Positions 16,977-25,664 of a stretch of DNA of 64,000 nucleotides are shown piece by piece (within the stretch, counting starts at the first letter, position 1; every line of letters starts with the position of its first letter). Source of the stretch: an uncultured Porphyromonadaceae bacterium. Lineage in GTDB: Bacteria; Bacteroidota; Bacteroidia; Bacteroidales; Muribaculaceae. The notes beneath the pieces were generated by a model, which worked only from the letters and a program-made list of their open reading frames with translations, did no database searches and was not told the DNA's origin. Location: NCBI GenBank assembly GCA_902491625.1, contig CABUIO010000005.1, positions 28,883 to 92,882 of the forward strand, read 5' to 3'. A program made the translations under genes and the position numbers.

Positions 16977-19900
16977 ATGCAAAAGCAACTACTTTCTCTG
17001 GCACTGTTGACAGCGTCAGGTTTTGGTGTCGCACAGGCAGGAGTGATCCTCAACGAGGATTTCTCTGATTCGAGGGTGGCTTATGCCACATACGAGAATC
17101 TCAGCCAGGAAGGCTGGGAGGCCTACAGCACCAATCCCAACGCGGTCAAGCCTCAGCTCTGGTGTCTATACGGCGCCGGTTCAAGCTCTGACGTGAACGT
17201 AAAGGCATGCAGCGACGGCGATCCGATCCTTTCCTCCGGCGGCGTCGTTCCACGTGACGAAGTGCTCTACACTCCTACACTCAACCTTGACGACACCTAT
17301 CGTCTGTCGTTCGTCTGGTCTTCGTCACCGGCCGGACGCGATTCCAAGGACTACAAGTTTCAGGTAAAGGTTGTCGAAGAGGGCAAGAGCTTCAGCGACG
17401 GCGACCTGATCTTCGACTTCCAGGATCCCGACCTCATGCGTGAAAGCGGACTGACTCCCGACTCCTACGGCTACTGGTGGATGGGCTGGGCCGACACACA
17501 GGCAACAATCAGTCTGGCAAAATGGAAAGGAAAGAAAGTGCGTATCGCCTTTATCCATCATCTCTCGGCAAGCTGCTCCTATCCCGTCTATGTCGACAAT
17601 GTCAAGGTAGAGAGCTTCGTGGCCGCCACGCAGCCCGAGGCTTCGCTGAGCACTGACAAGTGGAATTTCGGCAATGTCTATGTCGGCTCCCAGATGCGCA
17701 GCGACGTCATCACTCTCACCAACACAGGCACCGACGGCCTGAAAATCACCGGTGTCGAGGGTCCCGAGGGCTTCGCTGTGGCTTTCAGCAAGAAGCTTGA
17801 GGACATCGACCTGAAGCTCAACGAGACCGTACAGCTCCAGATCGTCTACACGCCGACCGTGGCTTCCGCCTCCAGCGGACGCATCCTCATCAAGGGCAAC
17901 TTCGACGACGCCGTCATCAACGTGACCTCCAACAAGCTCGTTCTCCCCGACGACGCGATCTTCGAGGGCTTCGAGGGCGACGTGTTCCCGCCCGCAGGAT
18001 GGCAGGCCTCAAAATGGAAACAGAGCTCCGCTTCAATCGAAGGCAGCAAGAGCGCCACTCCCAGCGCTTACTACGAAGAGAAAAACTCCCTCATCACTCC
18101 GCGTATCGACGCCACCAAGAACCCCGCACGCATAGAGTTCAGCTATGCCGACATCTACAACGGCGAGGACGAGAACGGCGCCGACACATCAGTGCGTCTC
18201 TCATTCTCCAAAGACGGCGGCGCGACATGGACCGTGATCGACACCTTCGACTACAACGATCCCTACGACGCCATCCAGCAGAAGAGCTACACCCAGACCG
18301 CCAACAGCGACAACTGCTATTGGAAATGGGACTGGAGCCTCGACTATTATGACTCCGAATACGGCGCTAACGCCTCCGTATTCTATCTCGACGCCGTTGT
18401 GCTCTACGGACTTTACGGTGCCGGCGACCTTCCGAAGGCTGCCGTCAATCCCGTGCCTGCCGACGGAACGACCGAAGTCTTCAACCGCGGCCTCAAGCTT
18501 GAATGGGATCCCGTGCAGTTCGCGAAGGGATATAAGCTTTATGTAGGAACCGACGCACAGGCCACTTCGCTGATCAACGGCGTGGAGCTTGACGCAACCG
18601 CCACATCCTACGACCTTCCCAAGCTCGACTACGCCACAACCTACAACTGGAAAGTCGTGCCCTTCAACGCCACCGGCTCCGCCGAGGCTCCCGCAATGTG
18701 GAAATTCACCACCATCGCCGACCCGACCGTCACCGAGCTTCCCTACACCGAGGGATTCGACGGCCAGTTCCCTCCCAAAGGCTGGAACATGACCGGCGAG
18801 GGCTACACCATCTGGGACAAGAACGAGATCAACCCATACGACGGCACTGCCTCCGCCTTCGCAAAGGCCGGATACAACGGCAAGGAATGTGTGCTCGAGA
18901 CTCCCGACTTCAAGGTGACCGCCCCGGCCATCGCATCCTTCTTCTGGGGTGACGGCGTGCCCGTCAGCCTGCTTAAGGACGAGAGCGGCCTGAAGACCAA
19001 CACCACCAAAGGTTCCGACGGAATTTCCACCGTCAGCTTCCAGATCTACAGCGACGGCGAATGGAAACAGATCTCCCTCCTTTCCGACAAGACCAATCCC
19101 TACTGGATCCGCGAGCGCATCGACCTCACTCCCTACGTAGGCAAGACCATAGCGTTCCGCTGGGTCTACACCGTGCTCAACTACAATCAGGCGCGCGGCG
19201 CTGCCGTCGACAAATTCTCCGTCGAGGCCTCTCAGAGCGAAAACATCTCGTTCAACGCCACGGAATGGAATCCCGGCAAGCTCAACTGGGAAGAGAAGGT
19301 CAGCTCGGGCAATATCTTCACCCTCTTCAACGACGGCTCCGCAGAAGTCGAGATCGCAGACGTGAAATTCAACACCCCGAACTTCACCACCAGCCTCAAG
19401 GCCGGCGACAAGATTGAATCGGGCAAAGGCCTTGTCTTCAGCATCGACGCCGATGCCGACCACAGCGCTGCCGACGTGACCGACGCGCTTACTGTGACGA
19501 CCAAGGGCGGAAGCTCTGCATCACTCCCCGTGGGTCTCACCGCACTTCCGCAGGATGTACGCTTCTTCGGCTTCGAGCAGGATGAATACGGCACACTCGC
19601 GCCCAAGGGACTCATCCTCGTGGACAACGACCGCATGGCCACAATCGGCCTCACCGCCGTGGACTATGCCCACAAGTACGAGCCTATGGCCTTCGTGGTG
19701 ATGAACTACAAGAAAGCCGACTGGCCGAATCCCTACGCCCACACAGGCGACCAGCAGCTCACATCCTTCGCACCCCAGAACGATATCGACGCCGACGACT
19801 GGATCATCTCACCGCTTATGACGGCCACATCCTCATCGTCGCTTCAGTTCTTCGCACGCAACTACGAGAACAAGGACAATGTCGGCGGCGGCGAGGTGTT

Positions 19901-20387
19901 CGGACAGGCTCGTCCTTCCGTACTCGTCAGCGAAGACGAGAATCCCCGCGATCTCACCAAGTATGAACTTGTTGCCTCCTACACGCTTCCCTATCAGGAG
20001 AATGACTTCGACTACACCGAGATCAACACTCCCATCCCTGCCAAATACGACGGCAAGAAGATCTATGTGGCCATCCGCCATCAGGTGACCGACGGTCTGG
20101 CATACTTCTACGATGACCTCCAGTACAACCACTTCGCCGACTTTGAGCTTGGCGTGGGCGGCATCGCTTCCGACAACAGCGCCATCAAGGCCACTGTAGG
20201 AGCCGACGGCATCCTCCGCGTCAGCGGCGTGGACAACGCCTCGCTGCGTGTCGTAAGCATGACAGGAGCCACCGTGGCAGCAGGCAACGGCACCGAACTC
20301 GATGTGCGCGACCTCTCCGCCGGAGCCTACGTGCTCACCGTGAAGACTTCCGACGCCCTGAAGAACATTAAGTTCATCAAGCGCTAA
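16977..20387 (+). CDS. Secreted multidomain adhesin-like protein with T9SS sorting domain
   Basis: 1136 aa. Signal peptide at residues 1-21 (LLSLALLTASGFGVAQA). I read alternating jelly-roll domains of the choice-of-anchor-J/cleaved-adhesin type (about 25-210, 325-475, 595-760, 870-1060), HYDIN/ASPM-like Ig domains (about 225-320, WNFGNVYVGSQMRSDVITL; and 775-865) and a fibronectin-III-like segment (about 480-590). The last about 70 residues (GADGILRVSGVDNASL to NIKFIKR) form a type A T9SS sorting domain, so the product should be exported through T9SS and anchored or released at the surface. The ligand is unknown. It is the first of three tandem relatives. Confidence 0.85.
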   Translation: MQKQLLSLALLTASGFGVAQAGVILNEDFSDSRVAYATYENLSQEGWEAYSTNPNAVKPQLWCLYGAGSSSDVNVKACSDGDPILSSGGVVPRDEVLYTPTLNLDDTYRLSFVWSSSPAGRDSKDYKFQVKVVEEGKSFSDGDLIFDFQDPDLMRESGLTPDSYGYWWMGWADTQATISLAKWKGKKVRIAFIHHLSASCSYPVYVDNVKVESFVAATQPEASLSTDKWNFGNVYVGSQMRSDVITLTNTGTDGLKITGVEGPEGFAVAFSKKLEDIDLKLNETVQLQIVYTPTVASASSGRILIKGNFDDAVINVTSNKLVLPDDAIFEGFEGDVFPPAGWQASKWKQSSASIEGSKSATPSAYYEEKNSLITPRIDATKNPARIEFSYADIYNGEDENGADTSVRLSFSKDGGATWTVIDTFDYNDPYDAIQQKSYTQTANSDNCYWKWDWSLDYYDSEYGANASVFYLDAVVLYGLYGAGDLPKAAVNPVPADGTTEVFNRGLKLEWDPVQFAKGYKLYVGTDAQATSLINGVELDATATSYDLPKLDYATTYNWKVVPFNATGSAEAPAMWKFTTIADPTVTELPYTEGFDGQFPPKGWNMTGEGYTIWDKNEINPYDGTASAFAKAGYNGKECVLETPDFKVTAPAIASFFWGDGVPVSLLKDESGLKTNTTKGSDGISTVSFQIYSDGEWKQISLLSDKTNPYWIRERIDLTPYVGKTIAFRWVYTVLNYNQARGAAVDKFSVEASQSENISFNATEWNPGKLNWEEKVSSGNIFTLFNDGSAEVEIADVKFNTPNFTTSLKAGDKIESGKGLVFSIDADADHSAADVTDALTVTTKGGSSASLPVGLTALPQDVRFFGFEQDEYGTLAPKGLILVDNDRMATIGLTAVDYAHKYEPMAFVVMNYKKADWPNPYAHTGDQQLTSFAPQNDIDADDWIISPLMTATSSSSLQFFARNYENKDNVGGGEVFGQARPSVLVSEDENPRDLTKYELVASYTLPYQENDFDYTEINTPIPAKYDGKKIYVAIRHQVTDGLAYFYDDLQYNHFADFELGVGGIASDNSAIKATVGADGILRVSGVDNASLRVVSMTGATVAAGNGTELDVRDLSAGAYVLTVKTSDALKNIKFIKR

Positions 20388-20499
20388 GACTCCGAAAAGG
20401 ACTTTAGAGTCAGCATGATTCATCCTCCGGCGGCCTGACCGCCGCCGGGGGAACCAACCAAAACAATCAACATTATTCATTAACCAAAACCCCAAGATC
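20388..20499 (+). other. Gap with GC-rich hairpin between two cargo genes
   Basis: 112 bp. A hairpin with arms CCGGCGG and CCGCCGG lies near 20425-20450 but has no T-run, so it resembles a processing or attenuation hairpin more than a clean terminator. The A/C-rich last 40 bases lead into the next ATG. Confidence 0.4.
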
Positions 20500-23400
20500 A
20501 TGAAGAGACTTTATCTTCTATTGACAGCCATTACCCTCCTCTTTGCAGGACAGGCCATGGCCGCTCCGGGTCTTAAGGTGTCAGGCAAAGGCGTAGCTCC
20601 CACCAATTCCAAAATCTACGCCAATGCCGAAGGCCGAATCACCACTCTGGGGCAGAGCATCACAGTGGAAAATTCGGGCGATGTCACCCTGAATCCGGGC
20701 GATGAAGGCTACTCGCTCGTGCTCCACAGCTACATGGGCGACGTCGACCTTCAGACATATCCGATCCCCGATGCTCTCGCGCCGGGCGAACAAAAGACGT
20801 ATGAGATCCACTGGGATTTCGACTTCACTCCTCTCGACGCAGCCTACACAGCCAAAGGATCATACGGCACAAAAGCCGCAGTCTGGGACAATTTCCGCAT
20901 CAAGGAAGGCATTTCCAACACCAACACCTACATCGGAGGCTGGATGGACGTGTATCCCTACAAGGCATCTTTTGACCTTGTGCCTGAAAACTCCGGCACG
21001 GAGGTTGACGCAGCCATCAACTTCGGCTTCATAAGCAAGCCCACGACGCTGAAATACCGCATCCGCGCCACCGGAGCGGCAGACGTCACAGTCAGCACTA
21101 TCGAGGTGCCGGTAGGCTTCACCGTCGCTCCCGCCACACCATTCACTGTGAAGGGTATGCTCAGCTCCTCTTCCGACAATTACAAGACAATCGAGATCAC
21201 CGCAGATCCGACTATCGCGCAGGGTGTCCTCTCCGGCGACATCAGGATCACCGCTCAGGGCGTCGATCCCAAGACCTACAAGCTTCAGGCCGTGGCAATG
21301 GCAGAGGGCGACCTTTACGAGAGCTTCGAGATGGCCGGTGTGCCCAAGGGCTGGATAGCCGGCAAGAACTGGGACCGCTATCAATTGAACTACAAGCTCT
21401 CCACCACGAACAACAAATGGTGTTACAGACATAGTATGTCCAGCAGCGGCACGGAGTCTATGCTGATCACTCCGAAACTTAAGTTTGACAAGGGAGGCAA
21501 GATGCAGTTCAGCGCCACGCGCATCAGCTCCTACAGCCACGACACACGCGTGAAAGTCTACTGGTCGCCTGACCGCTCCAACTGGACATATCTCATGACT
21601 GTGGACGCCGACGGCAACGACGGAGCCATCAAGCTTCCTCCGCTGAACAGCTGGGGGACATTCACTATCGAGAACATTCCCGAGGGTGAGGGCTATATCG
21701 GCTTCGAAGGTCTATACATCGACATCGACGACGTTTACGGCGGCAAGATTGTCGACGTGGACTACGACCTCTTCCTCACCGGCTTCGACGCTCCTTCCAA
21801 AGGACTCGTGAACGATCCTCTCAACGCAACACTAAGCGTCCGCAACATCGCCTCCGCGCAGGTGGCTCCCGAGAACTATACCGTGGTACTCTATGCCGAC
21901 GGCAAGAAGGTGGCTCAGGGCACACCCGTAGCCATCGCAGGCGGCGCCACGGTCAGCATCCCTATGAGCTATACTCCGCATCAGGCAGGCGCCACGAAGC
22001 TCAAGGCCGAGGTAAAGGCCGGCAACATCATCCTCTCGGCCTCAGCCGAGGTCACAGTGGAGGCGGAAAGCTCCTCTACCGCGCTCACGATTGGCGACGT
22101 CAGCGACAACAGTACGTCCTACGATATACCCCTTAAACTCAACTACAACAATTCTCGCTCACAGACTGTCTACACCGCCGCCTTCCTCGGCAAATACGGC
22201 CTGAAGTCGGGAGACCGCATCATCGGTGTGATATATGACGCCTACGACACCAACTCGACCAAGGTGGTAAAGGGTGATCTCGCGTTCTACATGAAGTCGA
22301 CCGCTGCTGATGCTCCCACCGCTTCCGCACCCGAGACTGTCACCGAAGCCGACCTCAAATACTCATCGAAGCAGGAACAGTATAAATACACCAACAGCGG
22401 CAACAACAACTTCCATGAGTTCTTCAACTTCACCTTCGCCGAGCCTTTCGTCTATGACGGAGGCAACCTTCTTGTGGATTTGAGCAGCGAGAATCAGACC
22501 AACTACTCCAATGCCTACTTCCGCACAGACAAGTCGGAGAGTAATCAGGCAATATACAAATATAACGACAACCACGGCTCCTATCTCACAAAAGCATACA
22601 GCACCCTCACCAGCGGCGTTCCCGTGATGAAGCTTCTCATCGCCAAGGATCCGGCCCGCGCCATAGGCAAGGTGACTGACAAGGACGGCAACGGCGTGGC
22701 TGACGTGCTCGTAAGCTACACCGCCGGCGAAGTGCTCTACACAGGCACTACCAATGCCGACGGCGAATACGACATCACCATCTTCCGTCCCGAGCACGAG
22801 TACACCGTGACGGCTGACAACGAGTTCTATCCCGTGACCACAGCCGACGGCACCGTTAAGTTCGAGAACGGCGCACTCATCGCTCAGAAGAACATCCAGC
22901 TCGGCGAATTTGCCGCCGAACGTGCCTTCAACGTGACCTTCCACGTGACCAACGACGCCTCTCAGAGCATGGAGGGCATCCCCTTCACATTGCGCAGCAA
23001 CAACTTCTCGCTCGCATACACCGAGGCCGAGACCACTCTCGACGCCGACGGCAACGCCACTCTGAAGTGCTTCGGCGGAAGCCACACTGCCACATTCTCC
23101 GCCCCGGGCATGAAGAAGCTCACCGTGACCTTCGGCATCAACAAGGACGGTGTCAGGGAGTTCAACCTCTCCGAGGATGTGAAGGCTCCCTACGGCGTTG
23201 AGGCCGAACTCATCCACGACGTCTTCACAGGCACCAACGACGTGGCTCTCAGCTGGGACAACGAAGTGGCCGCCTTCACCGAAGACTTCGAGAGCTACAA
23301 GCCCTTCGCGATCGACTTCCAGCCCTGGACAGGCATCGACGGCGACAAGGCGGCTCCCGCGCAGCTCAACGGAAAATATGACCATTCAGGCGAACTCAAC

Positions 23401-25395
23401 TACGGCCAGATCATCAATCCCTACGCCGTAGAGCCCATGTGGGATCTCAACAACTACTGGACTCTCGCCGCACGCAGCGGACGCCAGTATCTCGGCTTCA
23501 TTGTCCGCAACGACGGCAAAGCCCTCGACGACATGGCCATAACACCCGCGATCTCCATCGGCGAGGACTACTCGCTCCGATTCTACGCCAAGGGCTCCGA
23601 CCGCACCAACGCCAAGTTCACTGTCGGAATCACCGAGAAGACCGACAATCCGCAGGCATCCGACTTCGTGACGATCAGCCCCGACAACTACATCGAGGCA
23701 TCCTATGAGGACTGGACACCCGTGACCATCTCTCTTGCCGACTACGCCGGCAAGGACGTGAAGATCGCAATCCGCTGCATCAGCGAGAAGGGCAGCTTCA
23801 TCTCAATGATCGACGATGTCTTTGTCGGACGCCTCGCTCCGGCGGCAGGCGCAGCCAAGCCCAAACGCAGCGCCGGCAACCCCAACGAGTCGTTCGTCAT
23901 CACCCTCGACGGCGAGACCGTAGGCACTACAACCGACTATAACTACACTGTCAAGGATATCGCCTACGGCGACCATATCATCGGCGTCCAGGCCAAATAC
24001 GTCAACGCAGTCAGCGACGTCGTGACAGTTCCCGTCAGCCTCTCCGCCGACGACTACGTCAAGGCCACTGTGACCCTTAAGACCAACAACGGCGTCTCCC
24101 CCGAGGGCATGACCGTCAACCTCAGCGCCATCAGCGCGGGCGACAACACTTCCGCCTACAGCACCGAGGCAAATGCCGACGGCGTCGCAGCCTTCGGATT
24201 CCTGCCCAAGGGTGTCTACACCATCAGCATCCAGCCCAAGGACTTCAATCTCTGGACTCTGGTCAACGACTTCCAGACTCCGCAGAATGTCAACGCATTC
24301 CTGTTCGAGACCCTCGTGAAGCCCTTCAACCTCACGGCTGATCCCGAGGAACAGGCCGACGGCACATTCAACGTGCTCGCACGCTGGAATCAGGATCTCG
24401 GCTTCTCCGACGGATTCGAGTCCTACGCAGACTTCGCCACAGGCACATTCGGCAACTGGAAGACCCTCGACCTCAACGAGCCGACAGCCTTCAGCTATCC
24501 CATCAGCCTCAACGGCAAGATCATCACATTCCCCGGCTGCAGCACTACCGATCAGCCCCGCAGCGTGGCTCCAATGGTCTTCAACCCCGCGGCAACCACA
24601 CCTTCGATGAGCGAAGACATCGCTGTCAAGGCTCCCGAAGGCGAAAAGCTCGTGATCTTCCAGGGTCCGCAGGCCGCCACAGCCGACAAGTGGCTCATCT
24701 CCCCCTCCATCGAGGTGCGCGATGACTACGAATGGTCGTTCCTCGCCAAATCCTATCCCACCTATCCCGAGACCATCGAACTCCTCGTCAGCGAGGAAGG
24801 AAGCGACGATCCCGAGGAATTCAAGGTGATCGACACCGTGTCGCCTTCCTACGAGGAGTGGACGCAGTACACCATTCCGGTCGGCGAATATGCCGGCAAG
24901 AACGTGCGCTTCGCCATCCACTGCATCTCGCGCGACGGCTTCATCGCACTCGTCGACGACTTCAAGGTCGGACGCCAGGGCGGCGAGAATGTCGCCTCCG
25001 TGGGCAAGGTCAAGGACTACACCGTGAAGATCGACGGCACAACCGTTGACTCCACTCCCGAGAACTCCTATCAGCTCACCGGCCTCGCCGCCGGCAGCCA
25101 CAAGCTCGGCATCCTCGCGCGCTATGAGTCCGGCTTCTCCGAGATGGCTGAACTTCCCTTCAACCTCACCAGCGGCATCTCCGGCGTTGCCGGCGACGGC
25201 AACGCTAACGTCCGTGCCGTCAGCGGCGCCATCCTCATCGACGCGGCCGCAGGCTCCGAGGTCAAGGTGATGACTGTCTCAGGCATGACAATAGCCTCGA
25301 CAGTCAGCGACGGCACTACCGTCCGCATTGAAGCCTCCGCAGGCGTCTACGCCGTAACCGTCGGCAAAGAGGTCCACAAAGTGATCGTACGCTGA
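20500..25395 (+). CDS. Very large secreted adhesin-like protein with T9SS sorting domain
   Basis: 1631 aa, the largest gene here. Signal peptide at residues 1-22 (LLTAITLLFAGQAMAAPG). Jelly-roll choice-of-anchor-J-like domains lie at about 285-440, 970-1140 and 1310-1480 (EDFESYKPF and DGFESYADF mark two starts). A CARDB-like segment is at about 440-540 and carboxypeptidase-regulatory-like folds at about 745-815 and 1185-1260 (VADVLVSYTAGEVLYTGTTN). The tail (about 1560-1631, GAILIDAAAGSEVKVMTVSG to VHKVIVR) is a T9SS type A sorting domain. No catalytic motif is visible. A strong terminator follows. Confidence 0.85.
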   Translation: MKRLYLLLTAITLLFAGQAMAAPGLKVSGKGVAPTNSKIYANAEGRITTLGQSITVENSGDVTLNPGDEGYSLVLHSYMGDVDLQTYPIPDALAPGEQKTYEIHWDFDFTPLDAAYTAKGSYGTKAAVWDNFRIKEGISNTNTYIGGWMDVYPYKASFDLVPENSGTEVDAAINFGFISKPTTLKYRIRATGAADVTVSTIEVPVGFTVAPATPFTVKGMLSSSSDNYKTIEITADPTIAQGVLSGDIRITAQGVDPKTYKLQAVAMAEGDLYESFEMAGVPKGWIAGKNWDRYQLNYKLSTTNNKWCYRHSMSSSGTESMLITPKLKFDKGGKMQFSATRISSYSHDTRVKVYWSPDRSNWTYLMTVDADGNDGAIKLPPLNSWGTFTIENIPEGEGYIGFEGLYIDIDDVYGGKIVDVDYDLFLTGFDAPSKGLVNDPLNATLSVRNIASAQVAPENYTVVLYADGKKVAQGTPVAIAGGATVSIPMSYTPHQAGATKLKAEVKAGNIILSASAEVTVEAESSSTALTIGDVSDNSTSYDIPLKLNYNNSRSQTVYTAAFLGKYGLKSGDRIIGVIYDAYDTNSTKVVKGDLAFYMKSTAADAPTASAPETVTEADLKYSSKQEQYKYTNSGNNNFHEFFNFTFAEPFVYDGGNLLVDLSSENQTNYSNAYFRTDKSESNQAIYKYNDNHGSYLTKAYSTLTSGVPVMKLLIAKDPARAIGKVTDKDGNGVADVLVSYTAGEVLYTGTTNADGEYDITIFRPEHEYTVTADNEFYPVTTADGTVKFENGALIAQKNIQLGEFAAERAFNVTFHVTNDASQSMEGIPFTLRSNNFSLAYTEAETTLDADGNATLKCFGGSHTATFSAPGMKKLTVTFGINKDGVREFNLSEDVKAPYGVEAELIHDVFTGTNDVALSWDNEVAAFTEDFESYKPFAIDFQPWTGIDGDKAAPAQLNGKYDHSGELNYGQIINPYAVEPMWDLNNYWTLAARSGRQYLGFIVRNDGKALDDMAITPAISIGEDYSLRFYAKGSDRTNAKFTVGITEKTDNPQASDFVTISPDNYIEASYEDWTPVTISLADYAGKDVKIAIRCISEKGSFISMIDDVFVGRLAPAAGAAKPKRSAGNPNESFVITLDGETVGTTTDYNYTVKDIAYGDHIIGVQAKYVNAVSDVVTVPVSLSADDYVKATVTLKTNNGVSPEGMTVNLSAISAGDNTSAYSTEANADGVAAFGFLPKGVYTISIQPKDFNLWTLVNDFQTPQNVNAFLFETLVKPFNLTADPEEQADGTFNVLARWNQDLGFSDGFESYADFATGTFGNWKTLDLNEPTAFSYPISLNGKIITFPGCSTTDQPRSVAPMVFNPAATTPSMSEDIAVKAPEGEKLVIFQGPQAATADKWLISPSIEVRDDYEWSFLAKSYPTYPETIELLVSEEGSDDPEEFKVIDTVSPSYEEWTQYTIPVGEYAGKNVRFAIHCISRDGFIALVDDFKVGRQGGENVASVGKVKDYTVKIDGTTVDSTPENSYQLTGLAAGSHKLGILARYESGFSEMAELPFNLTSGISGVAGDGNANVRAVSGAILIDAAAGSEVKVMTVSGMTIASTVSDGTTVRIEASAGVYAVTVGKEVHKVIVR

Positions 25396-25419
25396 TACTG
25401 ATCCTCACTATACTCAAAA

Positions 25420-25459
25420 GAGAGACCGCGCTCCCACCGGCGCGGTCTCTCCTTTTTTT
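25420..25459 (+). terminator. Intrinsic terminator after the 1631-aa cargo gene
   Basis: Perfect 12-bp stem GAGAGACCGCGC / GCGCGGTCTCTC (25420-25431 with 25440-25451), 8-base loop, followed by CC and seven T's. Confidence 0.9.
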
Positions 25460-25533
25460 CCTTTTTTCCCTCCTTAAAGTCTTTAAAAACCTTAATGTCC
25501 TTAAAGACACAAAGGTTTTTAGGAATTTTTTGT

Positions 25534-25541
25534 TAGCTTTG
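25534..25541 (+). promoter_or_regulatory. -7 box for the 800-aa cargo gene
   Basis: TAGCTTTG, a good match to TAnnTTTG, 123 bp before the ATG at 25665. It follows a terminator, so this third cargo gene has its own transcript. The -33 element is not clear (T-run at 25515-25519). Confidence 0.55.
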
Positions 25542-25664
25542 CAGAACTGATGATTCCGTCGCAAGCACACGTCCGCAATATTTTTTTCAGGTTCTCATCG
25601 GGAAACAAGCGGCTGCGGCAAATCAAAAGTTAACCTACTTACAACCTTTTATCAAAAAACTACA